This document shows positions 10,832 to 22,812 of a stretch of 64,000 nucleotides of DNA, piece by piece; positions within the stretch are counted from its first letter, which is position 1; every line of letters starts with the position of its first letter. The notes below the pieces were generated by a model, which ran no database searches, had not been told where the DNA came from, and saw nothing but the letters and a program-made list of their open reading frames with translations. A program made the position numbers and the translations under genes. This stretch comes from Ceratodon purpureus (taxonomy: Eukaryota > Streptophyta > Bryopsida > Pseudoditrichales > Ditrichaceae): the NCBI GenBank assembly GCA_014871385.1, contig CM026433.1, positions 4,763,823 through 4,827,822 of the forward strand, in the 5' to 3' direction.

Positions 10832-13800
10832 CTGTTTCAACCGTGAAATTGTTATGGCAGGACCATCGGCTTCTGACTCTTCCTGCAAAACAAGTGGTCA
10901 TTCCTTGGTAAATAAAGTATTGGAAAGTTACATGATCTCTATATGTACAGATTTCTTCCTAGACACATCAAGGTCATCGACAGTGACTTCCACTATACGT
11001 AGATGGATTCAGTAATTATTTTGCTGAATTATGACATCTAATCGTCCTAAGTGTCATCAGTGTCATGAATGTATTTCAATTTTTTATCATGTATATTAAG
11101 ACTAAGTACACGTGCCCCTATCCTACTCGAAATTCAAGGACACCGTAAAAGATACAGTGACACACCTGCGTCCCGTGTGCACGATTTTGCAATTCTCCTT
11201 CTCCGATTGCAGAATTTGAAACAACTGGTGGTCGCCCATGTTCAGTCACCGAACGACCTTCATCCTGAGCGAGTGCTTGTTGCTTCTCTAGTTGTGCAAT
11301 GCGTTTAAGCAGCTGTAAAACAAACGGATCAGACTGATGCCGTCCTTCACTCATACGATCAAAAGCCATGCTTGCAGTGTTCTGTAACTGTTCTTCTTCG
11401 GTTCTCTTCTTTTTCGCTGCGTCAGAAACATGTGACTCTATCTCCCTTTGCGACTGACCGGGGCCCTCTCCTTCGTTACTATCATCGTCGTCTTCACCGC
11501 TGTTGGTTCTTTTTTGTGGCGCTTCGACTGTCAATGGTGGTCCACTATCACTGCCGTGCATGACGTTGACATTTGTTTTATGTTTGACTGAACGGCCACC
11601 GTATCCCTTGTCCCTTTTCATCTCAGCGTCAATCTCATGAGGTTCCGGTGATCTTCTGAACCGCTTCCGTAGTCTTTCTCGCACACCAACCTCGCCTGAA
11701 GGTCCAGTCCTACCGAAATTAACCCGGCTAGCGTTGGCCTTGCTGCAGTCCACTGACTTCTTGATGTTTGCCGGATTCTCCATCTCTCTCTTCAGCGACC
11801 TCCAAGTCCGATCAGATATGTCATCTGGTTTCGGCGTGTTTGCTTTTATTTTTTTCCACAAACTCGCACGCCTTAGTGATACTCCCCGTGCAATGACCTC
11901 TTTCACAACTTCAAACTTCAAAGGATGACTATACTCCCACGTGTGCTGAATCCACTCTGTAATTTCCAATATTGCATCCCGTGGCTGTTGGTTTATAACA
12001 GCAATGGCAGGATCCAACTTCCTTGATAATAGCATAACCTCCTTGCGCCAATCTGTCACCCCAACGCCATACGGTTTACCTGTGAACTGGTCCACCTTCA
12101 AGTAGTTCCTTGGTAATCCCTCTCGACGACGTCTATCCCCTTCTCTGTCTCGGATAATCTTTTCGTGCCTTCTCTCTTTTCTCTTCTGCGCTTCAGAGTC
12201 GTCCTCATGTCGTTCGGGAGCCAATTCTACAGTATTGTCCGGCCCGCCACCTTCAAGGTCATCGGCTTCATCAATGTCGTTCTCATACTCTGACTCGCTG
12301 CCATCATCACTAGATGTGTCACTGTCGTCGTTATAGAAGGTGTATGTTTCCGTCTCATGATTCCCATCCCCTTGTGAATTGAAAGCTCTCTCACCCGCAC
12401 TGACCTCCGAATGTCTCCCCAGCCCCTGCTCCCAAACACAGAATTACAACAATAAGGTGCACAGTTGATTTCCATAATGAATTCGTTAAAATTTAAAGAA
12501 ACCAGTTCCTCAGGTGATGTGCTCATAAAGATATGAAAACAGTAGAAGACACACTTTAAATGAAATCGGAGACACAACAAATCCTTTTTCAATGTTGAAA
12601 CTTGTAACGCGGATACATTGTGCACGGTAATGCCCATGTCCGTTCAACTTCGGCTACGACAGACAATATTCTAAAGTCCTCAATTTTTCCTAGTCCATCC
12701 TTTATGAAATAGGCATATATTACCAGCATTAAAACAAATCTTAATTTATCTAAATCATTCATATTAATGTCATGAAAAATGCAGAGCTTGACTAACGACA
12801 GATATCATCACGTATCTGTGATCTGGTTTAGAGTACCTCGACTACTACTGTTGCAGGATTCGGAGTCGCAGCCTGTCTTCGGATTTCGTGATGGTAAATA
12901 CTGTTACCCACTTGGCCTGCATGTTTTTCCGGTACTGCATCTTTTCTAGCGTGTCCTGAATTTCTCTTGCTACAGGCATGGTCTGCACGGGATTCTGAAA
13001 CTGTGGTATAGTCATACACAGTAATCGTCAAAAAAATTAGAACGTACTAATTCATTTGTATCTACTGAAAGCCTTTTGTTTTATTGAACAATGTCTACGA
13101 CAGTGGTGGTGGTCGGCGGAATTATATTCAGTACCTGTATCGGCTGACATGGAAATGTCAGAATACTCGAAATTAATAAACACATTTAGAAATTTTGCAC
13201 ATATTCTACTCTGATACCTAGGTTTCAGTTTACCTGGAGTTCCAGCCATGTTCGCTGGAGGTGCTTCAACGTCGACGGGGCGATGCGTACTCGTCGTGTT
13301 CTCCCGTATTGCTTGACTGATGTTCGTTGCTGGAATTATTTTTTCGGTTGTCCTTACCTTTTGAACCTCGCGTCTGTTACCATCTCCTCCCGCTCCTGTG
13401 ACTCGCCCGGTAGATCTGGTATTCGGATGTTGTCTAGGTGGGCGGAACTGCGGAGTAGCAACGGCAGGCAGTACATCACGGGTGACTGGAGATTGGATCA
13501 CACCTCTTCCTTCAGATTCTAGTGCAGCTTCGACACGAGCAGAGGGCTGTGGAGCAATTATCTGAGATGATCCGCCACCTTCATCTCCTACATGCCGAAT
13601 ACCGGCCTTGCACTTCTTTGGTCTTCCCTTCGAAGATGATGCTTCACCGTGGAATGTCTGATCCTGTACACGTGTTTGGGGTGGTTCTTTCCACTGCACA
13701 AAACTCTCGGATCTCCTCTCCGAAGGAGGACGTGGGGCCATACCCTGCGCCAGGTAATACATTATGGAATACAACAATGCCTCGGAACTTTAAACTGCTA

Positions 13801-14788
13801 CATGAAGTAAAACATCGGAGTGAACACCCAGCATACCGAATTTACTAGGAACTTCAGTCACATGCCATCAGTAAACAATCCAATTCCAAAAGAATACTCT
13901 CTAACGTCAATGTAATATGCCTTACGTAGTAAGCTTACAAGTATCGGAACATCCATATTAGATAAAAATGTATGTTTTTTTGGAATGGAGAGACACATGT
14001 TTTCTTACTTAATTGTTTAAATCTAGAGGCCCCCTTCTGTCAACATCTACACCGGAGTTATATATGTCCTTCTTTACAGATGTTCTCTGTATAGAAATGA
14101 ACAGAGATGACCTTTATTGACATGCCATGTACATGCTCAGTACGTCAATTTCTTCCACTTAGCAACCGAACTGAACATGCACTTTAGGTTTTCTTAAGCT
14201 ATGAAGTTCATTCTGGTATCCTCCCGTAACTGCTGTGGACCAGAAGTATGTCAAATCTTTGTTAAGAAAAAAGGGCATGATTAACATGGTATGGGGGTAA
14301 AAAAAAAAAAAAAAAATACAACTCACTTCTGGGTCTTCCTCCTCCGACGAGGAATCAGAGGTGCTCGATGTGTCTGCTGGCTCCCAGCTCCCTGCAGTTT
14401 CACTGCTGTAGTCGGAAGTTCTTAACTCCTCCTCTTCGGTTTTTTCCGCAGTACTCGACAGTCCCACCGAGTCCCCGTACTCTCCTTCACTATGGTTCTC
14501 TGCACTGTCCGATGTGATGTCCTTGTCGATGCCTGAATCACTAGTGTTCCTACTGCGACGACCGCAACGAGGTTGGTACTCCTCCCCACTGCTACAATCA
14601 GATGTGCTTCTCTCGTGATGACTTATGACTAGGTCGGTACCTTCAGCGCCACCACCATCCGAAGACCACGAAGATACCGGAGACGGAGTTCTGATTTCCC
14701 CAGTCTCCAAAGCTGACTTAGCCTCCTGTAGGGCTCTCTCGTTCTGCTTTGTGTACCTGTGCAGTTCAATACAATCACTGAGACGCAC
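10832..14788 (-). CDS. TNPA-like protein of the CACTA element (plant transposase Ptta/En/Spm family)
   Basis: Spliced minus-strand gene, pieced together from the 5' side. An acidic Ser-rich exon runs from about 14757 and ends at 14327 (..DPE|gtgagt). A basic/Pro-rich exon follows at about 13745-13220, then a short exon at about 12990-12840. The main exon is 12425-11174, and the last supported exon is 10882-10832. The main exon carries a highly charged stretch, then the Ptta/En_Spm core: VDQFTGKPYGVGVTDWRKEV, SLWKKIKANTPKPDDI and the following SDRTWRSLKREM-like helix. A coiled-coil-like tail ends LLKRIAQLEKQQALAQ. In known CACTA elements this product binds subterminal repeats and helps TNP2. 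Here it is transcribed divergently from TNP2 rather than from a shared promoter. Start codon and outer exons are not resolved; an 18-nt A run lies in the first intron near 14299-14316. Confidence 0.75.
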
Positions 14789-16638
14789 CGGAAAAACAGA
14801 AGTTACAGAAACTAAGAAGACCAGAAGGCTGAGAAAATATCAATCTGCGCACTTATGCTACGTATTCATTATCTGACGGCATTCACTTTTTCCGAATAGT
14901 GTACAACGGCAGGACATCTAAACCCTTGCGGCACTCAGAACAACGTAGAAAGCAAGGACGTGGGCATGAAGGTTTGAGCAGGAACGTCTAGAACCCCCGC
15001 TAACCCTCGCCGCCGTAGACGTGATAAAAACTAGCCTAAATTGACAGAAGGCATGCAGAGAGAGAGAGAGGGGTTTTGACAGCGGTTTTTAGGGGATGTA
15101 CAAACATGGAATTCTGTGCCTTCTCGAATGCGTCAAGAATTGTTCATCCAATACGGTCGACAGGGCAAATAACATTTCAGTCATCTTCCCCGTGCCTCCT
15201 GTTTAAACTATCTATCCGGGCTACGTACTAATTCTAAAAACCCACTGCCATAACTCGCGCCCACTACACCACGATGATCTGAAAAGATGCAATAACGGCG
15301 GAAAAGGGAACGCTGGCAACTGCAGAGGCGGTTTCTTTTGTAAACCTACCTCGTCGCTCACTTACAATAACTTAATTTAGAATTTTCCGGATAGTTTTAG
15401 ACAGAGTAATCCGTCGTTTACAAAGTGAATTACCAAATCTGTGAACAAACAAATTCTGGGTATATGGGAGAGTCTTACAGAGTATTTACTGCTCCGGTTC
15501 GGTCTCGAAGTAGCTTGTCGTTATCCACGATAGTCGCATACCTCTTGAGCTCATAGTCCGGAACCTTCATGCTCAATTGTTCACTACTTCACCATTTCTA
15601 AGTTCCAGGTAGGTTGGTTTTCCACTACATACTACGAACTCCACACTAATACAATGTTCTCGTAGCATTCGCTTCAGTTCGTGCGGAGGTGGGTAGGAGC
15701 GCACATTCTTCTGCGCGCCACTGATTCTACAAGCCGTTGACGCTGAGGCAGATTATATTCGAATTGCAAGAGACGATTTACGGCCCTACCGTGGCAGGTA
15801 TAACTATCCTCCTCAAACCCTACTCTGAGTTCACTTAGTTGTCACCAGCACAATCATTGCTGGATTTATTGCGTTATATGATAGAAGTCGTTTTTTTTTC
15901 CGAGCTTGTCAACTCAATTCTCAAAGCCCAACAACATAGAGATTAGGTACCACAGAGGCCGTGCTTAGGTAATCTTAGTACTAGAATTAACGAGCGCGGT
16001 CACACAGAATTACGCGACAAACAGATATTAACTGTATTCAGTCAATCCTGTTCAAACATATGATAGGGCTCAATAACCAATCGTGAATGACGTCGGTGGT
16101 GTATACTTAGAAATTTGTAAAGAACATTAAGAATTCGACAATGTAATATCATGTATTAGAGCAGTGTGTGACAGTGGTCGTGCTGGTATAGAGGATTCCA
16201 AAATAGGGAGGACGCATACTCGTTCCTCGAACTTCTATTGAACCTGTTTTTATGTTTCTGCAAGGCACACTGAAATTCAGATTGAGCACTATCTTCAGAT
16301 ACAAGCACAGAAAACGGGTGAGAAACCCGTCATTTCATGGAATTCAACCTTCAATTCGAGGCTGGGGTATTCGTTTCGCCGTAGTCGGTTCAATTAACAG
16401 AAATTTACATTTTATCGAGTTTCTCATGTAAAGTGATCTCTGTCTACCTTAGAAATGTGATAGGAGATAGTGTTCTCTATAGTGTTCTCTGTTGCACGAA
16501 ATGACAACAATCTTGACAGTTGCCTACATGTATGTCTGTGCTCTATGTATGTTTTATGTTGATGTAACACTGGGAACTCTTTTACCAAGGTATGGCAATG
16601 TTTTTCAGAATCCGCCACATTGATCAAACGAGTCCATA
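14789..16638. other. Divergent intergenic region inside the CACTA element
   Basis: About 1.85 kb between the start regions of the TNPA-like gene (minus) and the TNP2 gene (plus), so probably a two-way promoter region. It holds one copy of a 17-bp word, CCGTAGACGTGATAAAA (15013-15029), that recurs at 19973-19989. No coding exon recognised. Confidence 0.45.
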
Positions 16639-19600
16639 ATGAGGGGAGCAAGGCTTGGGCAAGCCTATCACTTCGAGAGGGCGTTGGCTGCTAGGCAGGG
16701 CATCAGTCGATATCCATGTGGCTGCGAACGATGCCACGGATTCAAAACTCAGTCAGTCCACAGAGTGGAAATTCATCATCGAAAATTCGGACGTGACAGG
16801 ACGCTCATCGACCCGCTTCTTGTAGGCATATTCTCTTTTCGACCTATCTATTTTCACAATTGCAGCATTTGTGCTTACCAATTTATAAACCAACCTGCAT
16901 AGGAGATATGTAGTAATCACATAAACTCTTGTGTACTCGGTTATTTGCAGCGTAATCCAAACTTCCCATTTGAAAGGACCACCGACTCAGAGACTGAAGA
17001 CATTGCAAATACTGAGAGCGTATCTGAGGAGCTAGAAGACGATGAGTTCCTTGACGCTGAGGACACGGAGCAGTTCGAAGAAGATCCTCCAAACGTTGAT
17101 ATTGACTTTGAACAGGTAGTCCAGGATTATTTCGCAAGAGTGGACGAGATTCACGGGCAGCCAAGCGACAACGAAGACGAAGTGATCGACTTCGACGATT
17201 TGTCGTCCGAGGAAGAAGAAGAGGATCAAACACCTGTACAAGAGCGTCTACTACTCGAATCTGTGGAGCCACTTTATCACGGCTCATCAACCACCAGGTT
17301 ACAGTTCAGCGTCGTACTGATGTCATTGTGTACATTATTTTCTGTGAGTCATCATTGCTTAGACGAAATTTTAACGTTTTTAAAGCAAGATGTATTGCCG
17401 GCGGGAAACAACTGTCCTAGTTCATCATATGAAATGAAGTCCATGATAGCGAAACTAGGTCTCTCGCATGAAACTATCCATTGCTGTGAATGTGGGAAGA
17501 CATTATACTGGAAAGAGAATTCGGGTTTGCAGGCATGTCCTGTGTGCTCGAAATCACGCTTCATTCCAGGGTCATCCACCGTTCCAGTTCGAGTTTTGCG
17601 GTACTTCTCTATCATAAAAAGACTGCGAAGAATGTTTCGCTGTCCAGAGATAGCGAGTCACTTGCGATGGCACAGTACGCATCATTCAGCAGATAGTAAA
17701 ATGAGATCAGTTGTCGATAGTGAACAATGGGAATTCATTGAACAACAATTTCCAGGATTTAGTAGGAATGAGAGAAACGTAAGAATGGGTCTTGCACTTG
17801 ATGGTGTGAATCCTCATAGCTTGCAGTCCTCTAGGCACTCCGTGTGGCCAGTCATGATGGTGTTGTACAATCTGCCACCTTACCTAGTGACCAAAAGGTT
17901 TTTTATCAGTCTTACTATGATCATTCCAGGGCCATCTTCTCCGTCAGAGGACACCATAGATGTGTATCTGCAGCCGCTAGTTCACGAACTGAAGAAACTT
18001 TGGAGAGGCGTTTCGGCAGTTGATATGTCTGAGCCCTAGGGTCGTAGACGTAGTTTCCTATTACGAGGCATGTTAATTTGGACCATACATGACTACCCTG
18101 CCTATACGTTAATATCTGGACAATCTGGCAAAGGTTATGCTGGTTGCCCTGTCTGTGGAGAAGGTACGTATGCGGAATACTCCAAACAGGCCAGGAAAAC
18201 CGTGTTTATGGGGCATCGTAGGTGGTTGCGACATTCTCACAGGTGGAGGGTAGCGCGTGCAGCATTCAATGGAAAGGCGGAACACAACGCTGCCCCAGGC
18301 AGACAGTCCGGGTTGACAGTAAGACAGAGGGGAGCGTGGCGAGAGTCGTATTTGAGCATGGGTGGGCGACCAAATTCGGCCCAGGACCCTGTGAAAAAAA
18401 CAGGTGTCAAGCGAGTCAGCATTCTGTACCAACTTCCTTATTGGGAGGTGACTCTCTCATCCACACCTGATCATTTACAAATAGAATTACAGGCTTCCCT
18501 GTTCTCATTTTCATTCATGTTCTCATACTGAGGTATTTAAAGATTTTCATATTAATGTCACGTTACTTCATATTCACTTGTATAATGTGCGATGTACCAT
18601 GTGTTCACTGCACTGTATTTGACTAATTCACGATTACAAAGTTTTTTAAATATATCTTTGAATCATCTCCCTTGTCGATAAAGAGTTCGAATGAAAAGTA
18701 ATAAGTACTAACTGTGACAAATATCTCCTGTATACATATCGCATTGTGTTGCTTATTGTTTACGGGTTCATTTTATTGGTACAGTGTTGCGTTTCGTTGT
18801 GAGCTCTTAAAAGGTGAACAAATAGTAGGTTTAGAGACACTTACTTCTATGTGTACTCATACAGGACAGTGTATGTGAAGTTCGAAGAGAATAAATTATG
18901 GATTGATTGGGTGTTGTCGAATGTGTTACAGATGCTACCCATAAGACACACTCTAGACGCAATGCATTGCGAAAAAAACATTTGTGAGAATTTACTGCGT
19001 ACTTTATTTGGAGAGACTGACGACGCAAGATCGCGGGAAGACATGCGGGTTCGAGGCATTCGTAACCACTTACACCTGCACCGGTATCCGGATGGGCAAA
19101 CCTTTTTCAAGCCAGATGCTCCATATGTGCTAACGAAGCCCCAGCAGCTAGAGTTCTTACGGACGCTGAGGGAGTTGAAGTTTCCAACAAATTACGTTGG
19201 ACCTCTCAGACAGAGGATTGTACAAGGCAAACTACGAGGTTTGAAAACTCACGACTTTCACATACTATTACAGCAAGTGCTACCTGTCTGCCTTAGAAAT
19301 GTAGGTAATCCTAGGGTTGTTGGAGCAGTAATGCGAGTAAGTAGGTTGTTTCGAAAAATCTGTTCTAAGGCTGTAGATAAGAACAACAAGCTCCTGATGA
19401 TAGAGGATGTGGCGGAAACAATTTGCTCTTTAGAGAAGGAGCTTCCACCGTCAATATTTGTAATCATGATGCATCTTCCTATTCACTTGGTTGAAGAGCT
19501 GTTCATATGTGGCCCAGTCCATAGTCGCTGGATGTACCCATTTGAAAGGTACATGAAGGGCTTGAAAGGATTTGTTAAAAACAAATCAAAACCAGAAGGC

Positions 19601-19876
19601 AGTATGGCAAATGGATATTTGCGGGAAGAGTCAATTGGCTTTCTCAACGAATATTTATCATTATATACACCTACCACAAAGCGTGCATGGGATGACAAGG
19701 AAGAACCGGCAATGTATGACGAGATACTGGAGGGTGGAAAAAGAGACCGCTTAATGACAAATGATTTTCGGAGATTAGTGCATGAATTCGTTCTGGAGAA
19801 CACTGAGCACATGGAAGTGTACCGCAGGTTCGTTGCTCAATCCCATCTTCTAGTGCGTCTGAGTTCCAGCTGGTAG
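16639..19876 (+). CDS. TNP2 transposase (Transposase_21) with C-terminal DUF4218; one in-frame TAG
   Basis: Catalytic transposase of the CACTA element. Exon 1 (16639-16821) starts ATGAGGGGAGC and encodes the N-terminal Cys/His module (CGCERCHGF.., VEIHHRKFG). Exon 2 (16951-18447) begins at the acceptor TTTGCAG and carries an acidic stretch, the Zn-like CCECGK/CPVCSKSRF pair, VRVLRYFSIIKRLRRMF, LALDGVNPHS (a conserved Asp) and, past a stop, WTIHDYPAYTLISGQSGKG with CPVCGEG. Exon 3 (from 18932) restores LPYWE|MLPIRHTLDAMHCEKN, then DUF4218 (LPIHLVEELFICGPVHSRWM). Junctions are in phase. TAG at 18037-18039 interrupts exon 2 between conserved blocks; no splice pair obviously removes it, so this copy probably makes a truncated protein. 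The frame ends at 19876, or an intron may start at GTAGGA there. Confidence 0.85.
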
Positions 19877-20165
19877 GATCACTTCCTGTTCTTCGGAAAA
19901 GCTGTGGTAAGCAGAAAGTCAGAGTGAAGTCTTCTGTCATACAGCTGTCGGGTGGGAAAGGAAGTTAAACCACCGTAGACGTGATAAAATACATTGTTTG
20001 GTTGTGCCTTCATTCCTACTTGTCTGGCCAAAGTGCTTCTATTTAAATATTGCACAGATTATTATGAGGACTTTGTCATAAATCAGAGTATGTTACAAGG
20101 TATTTGTTTTCACGCTTCGAGGGCAACACTAGATGATAGGTAGGTGGTCGGATCAGGACGATTGA

Positions 20166-21383
20166 ATGGTAGAGGATGACATATTAACATATCGGTTGGA
20201 GTACAGGAGATACGAGGAGGCTGTTTCAAGAAGGGAGCATGAGAGAGAAGAATTTAGAAGAAATCAGCGCAGGAGAGGCAGGAGGACACGATTTGCATTT
20301 CCCAATGAACTAAGTGCAGTTCCCGTGTTTGCAACTTGGGTCCAGGAGGAATTACGACACGACCAGCGTGCAGGTGTTGACGTGGATTCAAAAGTGGTGG
20401 ACACGGCGAGGGGGCCTCTGGACGTGGCAACAGCATACAAAGCCATGTATGCTTATGGCAATCACTTTAGAGTTCGGAGCTCAGAAACTTCGTTAAAAAC
20501 AAGTGATAGTGGAGTTGCCGCTACTTATAAACAGGTTTGTCGGAATAATATTCGTGACGGTAATTTTGTTACAGCTGACGTGGAATACGTAGGCCACATT
20601 GAAGAAATCCTAGAGCTAAACTACAGAAGACATTGCGTAGTTGTGTTAGTCTGTGATTTTGTGAAAGCCAATTACAGAGGTGAAAATGCCACCATAAAGA
20701 AGGACAAGTGGGGCTTCACATTAGCGAACTACGAACGCAGGTATGGAAGAGTATGCAAAGACAGTTTTGCTTTTCCAGTGCACTGTGAACAAGTTTTTTA
20801 CTCCAACGCTACAGAGTGTCCAGGATGGAGAGTAGTGTTGAGAAAAGAAGTTCGGGGAAGGCGTGTAGTACCAGAGAACAATAATGAAGGGGAGACAGAG
20901 TTATTCCAGATGGGGGAGGATGATGATTTTGAGGGACTGCGTCCCGAACGTGACGTTGGAGAACAGGAGGTGCCTCGAGCAACAACAGGGGAAGATGTCA
21001 TTCTACAACCTACTATTCATCATACGGGTAGAGGTTCGAGACAGGTTGGCCGTGTTGTCGCGAGGGGAGGTCACAGGGGTAGGCGTGGAAGAGGAACAGG
21101 TGCTGGAAATACGGAAAGAGTTAGAGCACCGGACGGAGGTGCGAGTTCATCCTCCGCAGACTACTCCAGAGAAGGAGGAGAAGGCGATAACAATGAGAAT
21201 TTCCCGAATGCAGGAACTCGTAGGGGAGGTGCATCAACCTCTGTTGGAACTTTTCAGAGGAGACGAGTACGCCAGCGGGTAGCTTCTCCAGAAGACACCG
21301 ACAGTGATAAAACTACAAGTTCCGAAGAATGTACTGGTTCTTCGAATGAATCTACTTCAAGTTATTCGTCACGAAATTCATAG
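20166..21383 (+). CDS. DUF4216 protein of the CACTA element with RG-rich and Ser/acidic tail
   Basis: 405 codons, no internal stop. Residues about 60-130 hold the region that usually precedes DUF4216 in TNP2 polyproteins (ARGPLDVATAYKAMYAYGNH, then a DSGVAATYKQ block). Residues about 135-240 hold DUF4216 itself (VEYVGHIEEILELNY, CDFVKANYRG, KDKWGFTLANYERR, DSFAFPVHCEQVFY). The rest is a Gly/Arg-rich run followed by a Ser/Thr/acidic tail ending SSYSSRNS. In many CACTA elements these modules are fused behind TNP2. Here a stop directly precedes the ATG, so it is either a separate gene or a downstream exon with an acceptor inside the first codons. Function unknown; probably part of the transposition machinery. 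Confidence 0.75.
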   Translation: MVEDDILTYRLEYRRYEEAVSRREHEREEFRRNQRRRGRRTRFAFPNELSAVPVFATWVQEELRHDQRAGVDVDSKVVDTARGPLDVATAYKAMYAYGNHFRVRSSETSLKTSDSGVAATYKQVCRNNIRDGNFVTADVEYVGHIEEILELNYRRHCVVVLVCDFVKANYRGENATIKKDKWGFTLANYERRYGRVCKDSFAFPVHCEQVFYSNATECPGWRVVLRKEVRGRRVVPENNNEGETELFQMGEDDDFEGLRPERDVGEQEVPRATTGEDVILQPTIHHTGRGSRQVGRVVARGGHRGRRGRGTGAGNTERVRAPDGGASSSSADYSREGGEGDNNENFPNAGTRRGGASTSVGTFQRRRVRQRVASPEDTDSDKTTSSEECTGSSNESTSSYSSRNS

Positions 21384-22350
21384 GAAGACAAGTAATACGT
21401 GGTGAGCGTTGCATACTGAAGTGGCTGCTGAAGAATGTCCATCCTCCGTGGGGTATTTTGTAGTATATGCTGGAGTTATTTCGGCAGGTTTCAGTTTGTG
21501 AATGTCTGTTACTTCAAATGGTTGAATTGGCCCTTTTTTTGTATTTGTAATTTTACAGTAGGTCTATGTATTTGTAGCATACAAGAGACATGAACTTTTT
21601 GGGGAACCTAGAATATAAACTTCTGTTACTATACCAATGTCGAATCTAATTTTTTGAATTATGAGTGTTCTGCATTCAGGAACCTACTTTTCGACTTATT
21701 AATGTTATCTAATTGGCTGAATTATATCCTTTGTACGTTGTATTTTGGTTGGCAGTAGTAGACGTTCCTGACGACCCTTAGACCCCGCTCTGAGATGGAC
21801 AATAACTCTCGTAAAGGTGAGACACAGAACCTTAGGCAGGACTGTATGAAAAGGCCAAAATGGTTTACTATATACGATAAGTCTGCTCATATGTATTTTA
21901 TGGAATCAAAACAAGTCAGAGTCTATCCTCAGAGAGCTTGAGTTGTATATAATGCAGATGAGCAGGATACATTGATAACAGAGAGTGTAAGAGGTTGTGA
22001 TTAAAGTGGACTGAGAAAATGTTATAATCTAACTTCCTGATAGTGGAGTAGAAGTATGAATGTGTCCAAGGTCTGACTGAATTTGCTAAATCACATTCGA
22101 ATTACATATAACTCCCACAAGTGGAATATGTCCTTCCGTAACAACGCTGAATTTACATTTAGATTCTATATATAGGGAAAATGTGGTCTTTCAAAGATCA
22201 GCTGTGATGCCAAAATGTCTTCAGGCGAAGACCTAGGATATTGTACTTAAACTTCTTGACAGTAATCAAGAACTGACGTCTAAACTATTTACTGTGCATG
22301 AGAATGCAGGACTCCGGAAACACATATTGTACTCTCGCATCGCTAACATT
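21384..22350. other. CACTA internal noncoding region
   Basis: Between the converging DUF4216 ORF and the small minus-strand ORF; probably the two 3' ends. AT-leaning, no supported coding content. Confidence 0.4.
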
Positions 22351-22812
22351 CTAATCCTGAGGGCTTGAATCTGTGACCACTTCCGACTGAACCGCATCAC
22401 TAACGGAGCTCTCGAAACAGTTGTGGCAGCTGTAGACCTGTGTAGAAGACTCACTGCTATATTCGGAGGGTGCAGAGTTGCTGTTCGCGCTGGAGTCTCC
22501 TTCCTCCTCGTCGTCGTCAATGACAATTGGGTGAAAGATGCAGCATCCAGGCCGCGCTGGTTCCACAGGCTGTTGCGCTACATAGTCCAGAAGGTGGACA
22601 CCTGAGGCATCACCAAGCGCGATGGCTTCGTTATAAGTAGAGTCAGTCCACCGAAATTCATTAGAGAACTGTAGAAATTCCCCCAACAACGGAACATCAG
22701 GATAGCTAAGACGCAGGAACTCTCGGCGCCTCTGGATGTGAGCCAACCATTGCAGAATGGCGGCTTTGTCAATGGCAAATGACTGACGCGGACAAGACAT
22801 TGAAAACGCCAT
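22351..22812 (-). CDS. Extra CACTA-encoded small protein with an unnamed ~65-residue domain
   Basis: 153 codons from a clear ATG. The N-terminal half (residues about 15-83) contains AAILQWLAHIQRRREF and then RWTDSTYNEAIALGDASGVH followed by LLDYVAQQP. The C-terminal half is acidic and Ser-rich (DDDEEEGDSS, SEYSSESS). I do not recognise it as any usual CACTA product. The N-terminal half aligns without gaps to residues about 17-85 of the 239-residue protein encoded at 43894-44613: K.AIL.W...I..R, WTD..Y.E...LG.ASG.H..DY....P. It may be a third transposon protein or a captured host fragment. Coding support comes from this similarity and from an intact frame. Confidence 0.6.
   Translation of the reverse strand: MAFSMSCPRQSFAIDKAAILQWLAHIQRRREFLRLSYPDVPLLGEFLQFSNEFRWTDSTYNEAIALGDASGVHLLDYVAQQPVEPARPGCCIFHPIVIDDDEEEGDSSANSNSAPSEYSSESSTQVYSCHNCFESSVSDAVQSEVVTDSSPQD

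Noticed and set aside
18851-18931. N-terminal 27 codons of the open frame leading into DUF4218
   Set aside because: They fall in the intron whose acceptor is at 18931; joining 18447 to 18932 restores the conserved TNP2 junction.
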